Assembly (NCBI GenBank): GCA_017590115.1
Contig: JAGGNK010013114.1
Span: 2,418,001 to 2,482,000, forward strand
DNA length: 64,000 bases
Origin: Montifringilla adamsi
Taxonomy: Eukaryota; Chordata; Aves; Passeriformes; Passeridae
Direction: 5' to 3'
The notes under the pieces were generated by a model. The model saw nothing but the letters and a program-made list of their open reading frames with translations, was not told where the DNA came from and searched no databases. Positions 13,201 to 24,925 of the stretch are shown here, piece after piece (positions within the stretch are counted from its first letter, which is position 1; each line of letters begins with the position of its first letter). A program made the translations under genes and the position numbers.

Positions 13201-13535
13201 CCAAAGGTGTTTGGTTCTGCTGAAATCTCATCCTCCTTGCCTATGAAAGGTAGTTTCCTGCAATGGCAGACAGTGACACCCTATGCATATAGTATTTCTC
13301 TTAAAGCAGAGGATGTGCGGTCTGGAAGTGAAAAACTGGTTTATTGTGGCTTGTGTATTCAGTTTAGTGGGTTTTGCTGGCTTGGTGTGGTTTTCTGTTT
13401 TTTACATAATAAAGACAAATCCAAAGATAAATCTGAAAAAATGTAAAAATATTTTAAAAATTGATATATTAAATTTCCTAGGAAGTGGTAAATATCACTC
13501 TTCATGAGTAAAAATTATACAGCAGGGTGGATGTG

Positions 13536-13565
13536 TTTTTTTTTTTTTGGTTTTTTTTTTTTTTT
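13536..13565. repeat. Poly(T) tract interrupted by GG
   Basis: Two T-runs of 13 and 15 bases are separated by GG. The tract is low-complexity and has no recognised element attached. Confidence 0.85.
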
Positions 13566-13832
13566 CCCCACTAACAATTTAAGAAAACTATCAGATTGGG
13601 CTCCCAAGAAAAAAATCCTAAATCTCTATATTTTACGTTCAGACATTAGGCTATAATATGAGCTGTATGACTTTTCAGTTTTTGGAGCTAGCTGATAAAT
13701 TTAGTTACAATATATTTTCTTACACTGCAGTAAATATTCAAGGGATAATGGAAAGGCAGGATATATAGTGAAATCACATCTGGCTTTAAAGCAAGTGTAG
13801 TGTTAATGTGCCAAAACTATGCTAAGATCCTA

Positions 13833-14232
13833 AAATCATAGAATTGTTTGGGTTGGAAAGGACCTTAAAGGTGATCTAGTCCCAACCACCTTTCCATGGG
13901 CAGCACATCTTCCACTAGACCAGGTTGCTCAGAGCCCCATCCAACCTGGCTGGTCACTTCCAGGGATGGGGCATCCATAGCTTCTCCAGGAAAGCTGTGC
14001 CAGGGTCTCCCCACCATCACAGTAAAGAACTCAACTCTCCCCTCTTTCAGTTTGGAGCCATTCCCCCTTGTCCCATCACTGCATGTCCTTGTGAAAGGTC
14101 CGTCTCCGCTCTTGTAGAGTACTGTGAGGCTGCTGTAAGGTCTCCCCACAGCCTTCTCTCCTCCAAGCTGAAAAGACCCAGCTCTTTCAGCCTGTCTTGG
14201 TAGGAGAGCTGCTGCAGCCCCCTGATCACAGG
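13833..14232 (-). mobile_element. CR1 LINE, 5'-truncated 3' end
   Basis: On the plus strand this begins with aaatcatagaattgtttggg, the reverse complement of the CR1 3' terminus with its ATTCTATGAT-type tail. It continues through ttggaaaggaccttaaaggt, ccatccaacctggctggtca and tctttcagcctgtcttggta, all characteristic of the CR1 3'UTR region. It stops after ccccctgatca, about 400 bp from the 3' end, the usual 5' truncation caused by incomplete target-primed reverse transcription. It contains no RT or endonuclease coding sequence. A 148-codon minus-strand open frame across it is a by-product of the well-preserved repeat and not a host gene. It is one of the best-preserved CR1 copies in the window. 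Confidence 0.93.
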
Positions 14233-15127
14233 GATTAAAATAATCTCTGAAATGGAGCTTAAAACATGAAGGGCTAAAACTGGACATCTTTTGTGTTTCA
14301 TATGATTGCAAGAATTTTTTGAGAAGTCTTACTTGAATACTGAGATTATTAATTGTGTTATGGTTGTGTGGGCAGAGACTGTTACAAGAGCTGTTTTACT
14401 GCCTTTTTCCTCTACTCCCACCTTGTGTGGGAGAAACATGGAAGGAAAGGACAGATAAAGTGGTCAAACTGGCAGACACCATATGTAACACTAATGGCTG
14501 AGAGATCAGCCTGCTAAAAAGAATGTATCTGTGTGGTATCTATGTGGATGAAGACTTTTGGACTTCAGCTATCTAACCCAGAAACTCAAAAAAAATCAGA
14601 CTCTTCCATGAAAATGAAAGTTAATATACTACAAATGAGACATAAAATGTGAGCAAATACAAAATAAGTGACTTCGCAAAGCAGATAAAGACGCTCAGCT
14701 CAGAATTAGCGTGGTCGCTCTTTGCAACAGTGTGGGTTTTTTGGAGGAGTTGGAGATGTGTCTCTAAATACTCTTTGCCAGTACCCAACTTGCAGGATAG
14801 GGAGGAAGATCTGTACAGCCATTCCATGTACATTTAGAAGTGTTCACTGCATGAAAAGTGGAGCTTGCATGTGTCAACATCTAGGAAGCATCTCATTCCC
14901 CAAAAGACATAATTTTCACATCGTAGAAGCATTGTCAACAAGAAAGATTGAGGGGGTCATGGCTTTCTGTGATTTTCTGGTCTCACAGCTGGGCTTGCTA
15001 CTGTGAAGTGCTGACATTGCTGCAGTCAGCCAAAGAAACTGAACCCAAGAGTTGAGAGAGAAATAAAGTGCATTCTTGTACCTATATTCTGGTTGGTGGT
15101 ATTTATAATAAGCCTGTAAAAAAAATT

Positions 15128-15262
15128 GTTGAGTATTGTTTTGGGTTTGTTTCTGGTTTTTGTTTTGTCATTATTTTTTTTGTGGTGGTTTTTTTCTTTA
15201 GTTTGGTTTCTTTTGTGTGTGTGTTTTGGTTTTGGTTTTTCTTCTTTCATTTAGTAAATTTT
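15128..15262. repeat. G/T-only low-complexity tract
   Basis: About 135 bases consist almost wholly of T and G, with blocks such as tttgggtttg, tttggttttggttttt and gtgtgtgtgt. The opposite strand is correspondingly A/C-only. The tract explains the long complementary open frames here and codes for nothing recognisable. Confidence 0.85.
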
Positions 15263-16341
15263 GTTGGGGGAGTCTTTACTCCTAGAACTGGCTTCTGTGT
15301 GAAGAATCATTAAAGCGTGGAGTAGTTACTGCCCGGCCATAGCTCTTGTTTCTACCTTTCTGTTCATGCCAACACACATCCTGTTCTTGTTGCTGAAATG
15401 TGGATTATGGCTGTGGTGTGCAACATGCTTGTGAATATGACATGAGAAAGAGATTTCTGCTGGGACATGACCCCTTTGTTTTAATTTTTTTCTTTTTTTA
15501 GGTTTTTTTTCTCTGTGAAGAGAAAAAGATGATCACTTACTCACTACACTGATGATAAATTGTAGAGGCTTTATTGCCCTTGGGTGAGCTCAAGGACCCT
15601 GTATGTTCCCATAAAGAAATGTGTTTTGACCTAAAAAATGAACATTTCGTTGTAGCCAGTGTTAGATTAACAGATTGCTCTGGTTTTCTGATCTATTTGT
15701 TCGGTGTCAGTGATTTTTTTGGCTTTGCTTTATAAACAAAGAGCTTTTGGAAGTCTGGCCCACAGTTGTAGCAGAAATGCCTGTTTATTTCTTCTGTTCT
15801 CTTCTCAATGGTTATGCAAAAGCTGATTTTTGGATGCTGTTACAAACCAATGAAGTAATGAGAGCATATTTCTTTCTCTTCCATCTGAAAGTTGCAAAAA
15901 AACCTTTTCACAAAATCAGAAACCCCACTGAAGTCTTTTTGCAGACTTCAAATTCAGAAATTTTTTAGATTACTTTTTGAAGGTCCAAAGAGGTAATCAG
16001 AATATAGGTTGGATTTTTTTCGCACAGTTGAGTAGCAAAAGAAATATGTTGTATAAAGGTGATGTCAGGATTGAGAGCATTAGACTGTTTTTTACTGGAA
16101 GTGTGAAGTTTTAATAGCCCTTTTAAAAGCTATTGTGGAGCACTGTTCATATTCTACAAAGGTTAACTTTTATAGCTTGCTAAAAATGGTGTATGCTGAG
16201 GTTATAAATGCATTTTGAACTCTCTAGTACCATCTTAGTGTGGTAAAATCGGAATGGATCTTTTCTGACCAATGACCAAAACAGTGAAATGTGTTTCTTT
16301 TTCTCAGTAGACAGTTTCTCCTTTTTTATTACAAAAGGAGA

Positions 16342-16355
16342 ATATATATATATAT
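16342..16355. repeat. (AT)7 microsatellite
   Basis: A short uninterrupted AT dinucleotide repeat. Confidence 0.85.
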
Positions 16356-17426
16356 TTTTAATAGAGGTGTGTGACCACTGGTGTGTGGACGTGTCAAGTA
16401 TACTGTGTGCTATGAATGAAAGCACTTCAAGCCTTAAAAATCAGTCAGTGAAAAATCATGAGGGAGGAGAAGATTACAGGCATCCATTGGCAGGCTCATG
16501 GTATGATCCCTCAGCATCTGTATCAGACTGGACAGGGATTGCAGTGGCCAGTTCTGTTTGGTGAATGACTTTAAAATTATCAAGGCATGAAAAAATTCAC
16601 ATAAAATCTAGCTAACAAGGAGATACTTGTGTTTCTCTGCAGTTCCTTGAGTGTTTCCAGTCTGAGGATGTCACATCTTTGTGTGCTCTTGCAGGGGAAT
16701 TCACCTAGGCGTGAACTTACAACCTTGGTCAAAGAAAAGGATTTCTGAGTTGTCACCTCAGCTTCTTATTTAAGTAATGAACATAAGGGGTTGATTTGTT
16801 TTTTTGAAGTACACACCAGTGAAACATCAGTCTGATTCTAGTTACTTTTTTCATTATTTCCAGTATCTTCATTAGCACGTATATACACAAGATAAACAAG
16901 TGAAATTGAGACTGACAATATTAAAAGAGCCTGCTGGCTTTCTTGGACAGAATGTGCTGAAAGCCACAACAACTCTGTTGTATTTCTTTGATATTTTGTG
17001 TTTTCATTGGGCCTTTTTTTTTGGTTTTGTGGATTTTTCTTTCAAAAAAGGAGAGAGAATTAATGCAAATAGTGGTTCTGACAACCCTGAAGAACATTTG
17101 TGACCTGACATGCTTAGTCCCTAGTGTCTTCTAGTGTATTCAAGTAACTACAAGTTGCTCCACTTCTCTAAACCTGTGCAGCAATATGGGGTTTGGAATG
17201 CAAACAGTTCCAAGTGATTAAAAATAAAATCTCATCTATGTGCACAATGCTTAATTTGATTAGGGAAATTTTTCTTGGAAATGTTCCCCTCAGAATGTCA
17301 TCAGTCTTCATTTAATAGTCATTGTTGTTGCCTGCCTTGCAGCATGTACAGCTGTGTGGCTGATGGTGACTGCAGAACTCATTAGCCCTTCTGAAGGGCA
17401 GGATAGCAGTAAATAACAGGGATTTC

Positions 17427-17446
17427 TTTTTTTTTTTTTTTTTTTT
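17427..17446. repeat. Poly(T) run, 20 nt
   Basis: A pure T-run. The sequence after it on the minus-strand reading was checked for a processed transcript body and none was recognised. Confidence 0.88.
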
Positions 17447-18248
17447 GTCTCTGAACATGAGTGTGTCTAGAATCTGGCAAATTTTGTGGTAGAGACCAGG
17501 AGAGAAACACTTTCTCTTACTTAGAAGCAGCTTTTCTGGCACAGAAACCTGGCAGCTTTTGTGTCCTCTATTGGGTCAAATCAGGAGGGCTGGAGCAAAA
17601 TATGCCTAGTGAGGGATGTCTCTTGTAACACAGAAATAGGGAAACAAACTCTCAAATACTGTTACTGGGCTTCCAACACAATAAAATGCCACTCTTTTTC
17701 CCCTCTAACTTTTCTATCCTAAGCAGTTTTTCAAATTAATTTTGTAAGCTGTAAATAAATTTAGGATCCTGCCACATGTAGAGAACCCGCCACAAAAACA
17801 AAAACGGAAGCAAAACCACCATTTAAACAGGGTCTGACTTTCTGAAAAGGAGCTCTGAATTTTTGCTGCAGCTACAAATGGCTATGAGTAACTGTCTATT
17901 TGAATTGGTTGTGTGTTTCTAACAATAGATCTTTTCTCTTTCATGGTAACCATAGTGAAATGCCATTCAACTTTACTTGACTTAACAAGAAGCCTGGCAT
18001 AGAACTTTAAATGGCTAAGCCATTTTTTTAATATAATCTTAAGATTGCAGTGAAACTAAAATTCCTAGTTAGCAGTATGTTTTGTGATGCAGAACTTGCT
18101 CAGGAAATTCTTGTCAGCTTCTTAATGATTTGAGTTCGTGCAAGTTAGCACGATGAAACTTTAAATGTATATTCATATTACTACTTTGAACAGAGTCTGA
18201 GTTCTTTTCTATGTAATATCAGAAATGAGAATTATTGCACAATGGGCT

Positions 18249-18285
18249 ATTCCAAGCACTGCGAGGGAATTTCCTCGTTTGGAAT
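18249..18285. other. Imperfect hairpin enclosing a kappaB-like palindrome
   Basis: Outer arms attccaa (18249-18255) and ttggaat (18279-18285) are perfect complements. Inner arms cgagg (18262-18266) and cctcg (18273-18277) also pair. The centre reads GGGAATTTCC (18265-18274), a full match to the NF-kappaB consensus GGGRNNYYCC. Whether it binds anything is unknown; a 10-bp match is weak evidence of regulation. Confidence 0.4.
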
Positions 18286-18716
18286 TTTCACACGTCTGTG
18301 TTTAGTCACTATAATTTTGTTGATAGCAGTTGGCTAATCACAGGTATATAAAAGTGTGTGATTTGTTGAAAAAGACAGGTATGAGGATTTGGGTTTTTTT
18401 CCCCCATATTATTCAAATTAAAGTAGTCCTGAGAATTCCTGCTGTTTGATAGGGCTGTGAATCTGTTTTTGTGAGTTCCTTGTTAAAAAGTGTACAGTAT
18501 ATTAGTAGAGCTACCAAGGGAAGCACTCAAGTGAGATAATGTTAAACTGGAAGCATTTAACAGGTAAAGGCAGTAATACATGAGCTGAGTGTGGGAACAT
18601 GCTAGCAATTTTATATAATTCTAAAAATGTGGAGTCACGGATTAAATTTTGGGATGCTTAGCTCTTTTGATACTTAGGAGTTTTCAATCGCAGCCCAGAG
18701 AAGGTTTTGCATTTCC

Positions 18717-18734
18717 TTTTTTTTTTTTTTTTTT
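18717..18734. repeat. Poly(T) run, 18 nt
   Basis: A pure T-run in AT-rich sequence with no adjoining retroposon recognised. Confidence 0.88.
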
Positions 18735-18999
18735 AATGATATAAAAACCCCATAAAACTGTCACGTAATAGAAAGTGTAGTATAGTTATTATCAAGTATC
18801 TAAAAATTGGGGGGGGGAAAGTCTCTTAAGCCTGTAAATCTGCTCCATATTAATTTATGCCAAGTCTAGAATTTTGATAAGTCAGATTTATGGGAATACA
18901 CAAAGGATAAAGTGGTCCTGCTAAGATGCTCACTGCTGCACTGACAAAGCAGCAATTTAAATTGTAAAGAAGTTGTGCAGGTTTAGTTTATGGTTTATT

Positions 19000-19014
19000 A
19001 AAAAAAAAAAAAAA
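19000..19014. repeat. Poly(A) run, 15 nt
   Basis: A pure A-run. The sequence before it (ggtttagtttatggtttatt) shows no AATAAA signal at the usual distance, so it is not called a retroposon tail. Confidence 0.85.
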
Positions 19015-22000
19015 TTAGTTCAATGCGTCTACAGTTCCCATTTTTTTTCTTTATTAACTCTTCCCATCCCAAGTCTGAACCAACCAGAGCTGGAGCTATT
19101 TCTTGTTCACATAAAACTCAAAGACCCAGATGGATCATACTTGAATGCATAAAAATCTGTAAGATCATAATCTTTTTTTTTTTTCTGCAAATGGGATTAA
19201 AGCATTAATGCAAAGACATGGAGAAGGGGGGAAAGGCTTTTAATGATTTTCAGTCTCAAAGACTAAATATTTGAGCTCTGTCATGCAGCATTTCCTCATC
19301 TTTTTTATTCGCCTCCTTTTGCTAGGGATGTGGTGTTTCGTACTGTGTTTCTGCTTTTCCCACCTGATCCCCATCAGGGTTATTGCTGTAATCTGTAGTC
19401 TCCCTGCCTCCCTTCTGTGTCCACATCCATATAGCCAAGGACAAGGGCAGGGGGTAGAGCATGGAGTGTACATCCGCCAGCCAAACATCCTGCTGGGAGC
19501 AAAGCCTGGCTGGTGGAGCTGAACAGTGCCTGTGCTTTGCTGGAGCACGTGTGAAGCTGCCCAAGGGTGTGTGGGGATGGGGAGCCTCTGGCCCTGTCCT
19601 GCTTTGCTCACTGGGGCAGGCATTTGAATACAAAGATATGAGCTTGTGTGTTTGTAGTGGCTACATTTGGCTTTTTTGTTGGGTTTTTTTTGGCAAGTAC
19701 AAACCCATCAGTATCAGTGAAAAAGGAAAAGGAAAAAAGACAAAGTTGAAATTTCTCAAGGTGTAAACAACACAGTTTGCTCACAAATGTGCCTCTTATC
19801 TAGGACAATTAGGAGGCTTGCAGAAGTTTCTCACTCACTAACATTTGGTTTAAAATTGAAAATTAAGTAAATGATATTGACAGCAGGAGGATTTTTGTCA
19901 TTATTTCCATCCTCCATTGCAGAAGATGCCATGTTGTTTGGATTTTTCTGCACTCTTTATTTGTTTACAAGTTATTTTACAAATTGCAAATGCCTTCTAG
20001 CTTGTAGTGAAATTCTAGCACCAGCATTAGAAGAATGGGAGGGGGGCAAAAAAGCTGAAGAAGCTCGGCAATTTCTGTTTTCCCTGACAGTAGCTCCACT
20101 GCTTGGACAGAAGACAGCTGAAATGGTGCACTTAAATGCTCTGTGTTTCTAGCATTGTGTTAAATGCTTTTGCACAAGAGTAATTGTCCTGATCACCTCT
20201 ATGGAGTTCAGATGGTTACTTTCTGAGGCACACATCCTACAAACCTGTAATTAGAGCACTGGAGCACTTGCACTGGTGCGATGTAGTGGTGACACAGTAA
20301 GTATAACTCTGAAGTTAATTTTGTGTTCAAAGGGTGTTTTAACTGAATTTCATAGCAAGGTGTATAATTAGATCTTTTGTTGCAGGAGGAAGGTTATGGG
20401 GTTAGTTCTAGGTTACAGTACACTGAATTCAATAATTTTACATTTCAGGTCATTTTTGGTTAATGAAAAACAAAAATCTTTTGCTCACCAGTATCTTTTT
20501 CCTTAATAACTCTCTTGTCTTTATGATACATAATTTATCAAAAACACCCACAGATATGCTCTTTTGAAATTTCAGTGTGGAAATGTCAAAACTTAAATAC
20601 TTTAGCATAAACAGCCTTCCACAAAATTCTTCCTTCTGATCCATGTAAATGTCATCATGAATGTTTCTTAGATGTAATATTTGGGCTTTGCCATTGGAGG
20701 CTGTTAAGAAGGTACAAAATTGTTGGAGAACAGCGACAACTTCATTGCTGCTTCTCGAGTGAGGATTGTGAGAAGCCTGTGTGTACTGTTAAGATTGTTG
20801 AGATTACTTATGAGGTGTGCCTTTTGTTGATTCTTAAATACCATTGCCATCTTCTTAATACAAACCTCTAAGCAGGGGATTGTTTTACCTACTTTTTTTC
20901 CCCTGATTATGTGCTACAGGGATGATAAACTTTTCAGATATTAAATGTAGAGCAGCTTAACACTTAGTGCACACCTCTCTCTCATGCATCATAAAATGAG
21001 CACCGAACTTGTTTCTTGTTAAGGGCTTGTCCAGGCAGGTTTGCTGAAGGAACTTGTGTAAGGTCAGGATAAACAAGTCAGTTCAAGAGCTCAGGGTCAT
21101 TCTCTACCCCAGAACAGTAAAAATATATGGAGATTTGCAGTTCACTGTATCAAATGTACTCATTGAATTGTTTCATAATATTTTTTTCTAGAAGTTCAAT
21201 GGCCTCTAGGAAACGAGCCCTTAAAAAAGTGCTTTGAAACTACTGAGTGTCACTAGGAATTTGAAATAGAAATGAGCCCTATCTGACACATTTTCCAGGG
21301 TTGTAATGACAGAGGAAAGAGCTCTTCTCTTAACTGTCTCCTGACTACAGGTGTTCCCTTCAGCAGTACCTGGGTGTAATTTGCTGAAGCTGTGAGCGTT
21401 TTGGGAGGTTATTGATTTGGCTTGTATGCTAGGAGAACTTCTATCAGCTACAGGGCATACTGATAGAGGTTTTCGAAAGACCTTTGGTGTGTGAATAGTT
21501 GGAATCTTTGCCTCCAGTTACTTTTCATTTTGGAAATACTCTATGACAAAGTAGGTGTAAAGCTATGTGGGAAAATTGTGTTGCAACACAGTGTCATGGA
21601 AAAGGTGGAAGAAGGTGGAAGAGAGTTTTATTAGTCACAGAAATCTGGAAGATAATTAACAATGAACTGGAATAAAAATTGCTATATGATTAAAGGAAGA
21701 AGTAAGTGTGTTTGCTTGCTATGGACTTGGCTTACCTTTCTGTGTCAAAATTAAGGAAACCAGTTAAACTTGCAATACAGTAGAGACTGAGTACCAGTAT
21801 ATGAGATAAAATAAGGAAAAGCCTCCATATTATCTCTGAATTTGTCCTTCTAGCAAACACACAGTGAGATCTATTTTTTTTAATGGCTGAGGATTGATAT
21901 ATTTCTGTTTTAACAGTGATGGCCACTCAACAGATTTCACAAGCAGCTGTTGACTGCCTGTTGGTTTATTCTGTGAATGTTAATAATTACTGAAGGTCCA

Positions 22001-22258
22001 GTGCCTGCTTTAACATGTTGCTTTTATTTGTAGCACATGTAGAATAGGTGCTTCAGATTCAAATTTGATCTAAAACTTCATGAGGGGACACATGCTGTCA
22101 TTGAACATTTGGAAGCCCAGGGTGCTGAAGAGATCGGTGTTTACGTGGGTTAAACAGTGGGTTTAAGAGTTCCTGGCAGGTAAATATGTGAATAAAGCTC
22201 AATATTCTTAAGACTTTTCCTCTGTTCTTTTTTGCTGGGCAGAAGTTGTTTCTGAAGG

Positions 22259-22272
22259 AAAAAAAAAAAAAA
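22259..22272. repeat. Poly(A) run, 14 nt
   Basis: An A-run followed by an A/C-rich tail (caaaaacaac). Low-complexity sequence. Confidence 0.85.
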
Positions 22273-24327
22273 CAAAAACAACTATTGTACATTTAAAGAT
22301 TCTTATGAAAATTAGCCTACCAAAAGACAACTATCAAATGTTATGTAATTAACCACTTTTGGAAACAAGGACAGACAGATTTTTGAATGTATAATTTACA
22401 CTTATGTCGCAGAATCCATAATTCAGGAGATGAGGGATGGGTTGGTTTGTTCTTGATTGATTGTAATTGCAACCAGATTTCAAAAAAAAAGGGTTAAAGA
22501 GAAATTCTAATGGTAATTTTAACATGGAAAAATAGATGGTACTAGTATGAAAATTGTGACTTTTAACAACGTAAATTGACTGAATCTTAATATTACAATT
22601 TCAGTGGTGGCATCAATCAGCTTTTGACCTTCTCTTTTATTTCATGCTGATCAACCCTTTTTGTGGCTATTATATTTTCATCTCCCCTGAACACCTTCAA
22701 AGAGTAGTTATCAGAGGATGGAGGAAGATGAGTGTGCCAGAGCTGTCAGATCTCATGCACACCAACTTGATGGAAAAAGGAAATTTCATTATTGGCTGTG
22801 GATCTTGTTGCAAGCAGTCAAATGTGTGTAATTAGAGGACATGGGATGAGCTGACACAATGGGCTTGAGCCTCATGTCTTACACCAGTCTTGTGTTAGGA
22901 AGTTTTTAAAATTAGTGTAATGTAGGTGGGAAATGGGGCTATTTAGCTACAGAAGGAAAGTTTGATCTGTCCCTCATAGCTGGGAAGTAATTTAATGGCA
23001 GATTTGATTGTGGTCATACTGGATAGGTATAAGGGGCTTATAACACAAGCGTAGTACAGGACAAGAATAAACATTTTTATTTGGACTGCTGACTATATTA
23101 AGAGCAGGCTAACAAAGGGCTCTGCCCATTAAAGGGGCTAATAAAACTTTGTATGGCACAGTGAGAGTTCTGGGGGAAGTACCAGGGAATTACTTGCTCA
23201 GTAATTGTTGCCTTTTGTGTGGCACAGTTTTTTCTTCAATTTTTATTCTTGTTTTTCTTCTTCTTCAGAGGAAGAGAGAGGTGGACAGTGAACACAAAAG
23301 AGGCAGAGTCTGTTCATTGGCTTCTTGGTATGAATCAGACAGAATTTGCATATCTGGGAGGAGAACTGATGACATTTCTGCAGGAGAGAAGTTGTTTTCA
23401 TTGACTTGTGGGGAAAAGAATCATTCCAGAGTTTCCTTCTTCGAGAACCCTTCCTGCAGCTTTTCCTTCAAATAAGCTCCCTAACAGTGAATAAACTTGT
23501 CCCAGTGCTTGCAAGGAAATGTTTTATTTTGTGTTATATATATGGATAACACAGGAACTATGGAGTGAGGTCACACTTTAGTATTCATCTCTTGATATGG
23601 AGAAAGGAGTTACATGATAGATTTAGAGGAGACCATGAAAATAGCCTTGTGAGATGAAGAAGTACTGCAGTCTGGGACTGGAAATTCATAAATAGATGCA
23701 AAGATCTCTGAAATGAGAAATTTGCTATTAGATCTGAATGTGAATAAGAGAGCTGTTGATCATCTCTACGTGTAAATCTTGTCCTCAAATAATGCTGTAG
23801 TATTTAGAGTAGCTTGCTTGCTTTTTCTTAATGATGGTTAGCAGCTGTTCGCAATGCTGAATTTCAGCCCTTGGAGACATGCATAGCAACCAGTAGCACT
23901 CAGAAATAAATAATTGATTGTGGTGTGGTTGCCCATGTGATGACCATGCATGAAGGAGGATTTATAATCATATGTTTCACTTCCAGGGAAAACAGCCCTA
24001 ATAGCCAGCTGGGAAAATACAGTAAGTGATCCTGATCACCCTCCCCAGTGTTTATTCAGGTTGAAGACTGCTGTATGGCAGGCAACCAGTTAAAAGTAAA
24101 ACTATAAATAATTGTGTTAATCAGTGTATAATATATCTTTGTATTTGTTTATTGCCTTGGATACTTGATTAGGCAGCTCTAACATACAATTAATCAGTAA
24201 CCTTCAGTGTTAACTTCTCAGAGCTCTTTAATTAATCAGTTGTGTTGCAGAGGCTCTGCTGGCTTGGAAAGCCAGGAACTGTGCCATGTAAACACTTTTG
24301 TTAATGTCAAGTGAAGGTTGAGATAGG

Positions 24328-24328
<1 letters not shown>

Positions 24329-24365
<37 letters not shown>
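24329..24365. repeat. Poly(T) run, 37 nt
   Basis: This is the longest homopolymer in the window, 37 consecutive T, followed by attttt and taataaaaaa. On the minus strand it reads as a long A-tail, but no recognisable retroposon body precedes it. Its length may be partly a sequencing or assembly artefact. Confidence 0.9.
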
Positions 24366-24367
<2 letters not shown>

Positions 24368-24759
24368 TTTTAATAAAAAAACCTTTTTTCATTAAACTAA
24401 TCACCTTTTCAAGGTTTAGGTACAAGTTCTATAAGCAATTGTAAACACTGGAGAAGAAGCATGGAAACAATGTCATGTAAATGCTGTGAAGTTTTTGTGC
24501 CTTAACCATTATCATAGGCCTTTTCAAGTATACAGATAATGACATGTTTATGTACCAAGACAGCTATGTGTATGTGTAGCTAGTGTGTACAGCTAGTAGT
24601 TGTGTGTTTCATTCAGAAGGACAATGGGAGGGCTGATTTTTGCCTCTTCTAAACACAGAAAAACTACCTGCACATCAAGTAAGCATAGAGGGGTTTCATC
24701 TTGGCACTGCAGATAATAACATAAATGCAGGTACTGACACATTTTGGATACTGGATTGT

Positions 24760-24925
24760 ATCATAGACTCCAAACAGTGTGAGTTGGTTCCAACCCAATG
24801 GTTTGGAGATCATCCAAAGATCATCTCATTGCAACCCTTCGCTGTGGGCAGGGAGACTTTCCATGAGACATGCTGCTCAAAGAATCATCCCTTGAATGCT
24901 TCCAGGGATGGAAGGAGATTTTCAA
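24760..24925 (-). mobile_element. Old CR1 LINE 3' end, diverged
   Basis: On the plus strand, tcatagactccaaacagtgt is a decayed inverted CR1 terminus. It is followed by recognisable blocks: gatcatccaaagatcatctc, caacccttcgctgtgggcag and gaatgcttccagggatggaa. Their order is correct for a minus-strand CR1, but the divergence is much greater than in the copy at 13.8 kb, so this is an older insertion. The right-hand limit is uncertain. A plus-strand open frame that runs through it from 24640 is not a gene. Confidence 0.72.

Larger units (their letters stand above)
8340..13832. other. Single-copy AT-rich non-coding stretch
   Basis: No gene is supported here. The first 150 bases after the LTR are moderately GC-rich and the rest is AT-rich. 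The only structures seen are a possible CR1 relic near 10.2 kb and a paired T-run at 13536-13565. Confidence 0.6.
14233..24759. other. Single-copy AT-rich non-coding stretch
   Basis: I recognised no gene or full transposon in these 10.5 kb. Features seen are G/T-rich and T-rich low-complexity tracts, an (AT)n microsatellite, the kappaB-like palindrome near 18.27 kb and a GC-richer patch at about 19430-19620 without repeat identity. A pyrimidine-rich tract ending in CAG near 23.27 kb opens a 60-codon frame, but no matching donor site is evident. Confidence 0.55.

Noticed and set aside
13865..14311. 148-codon minus-strand open frame
   Set aside because: It lies almost wholly inside the CR1 3' end and has no match to a host protein.
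23219..23475. Pyrimidine tract ending in CAG followed by an open frame, a possible exon start
   Set aside because: There is no convincing donor site and no protein similarity, and such acceptor-like tracts are common.
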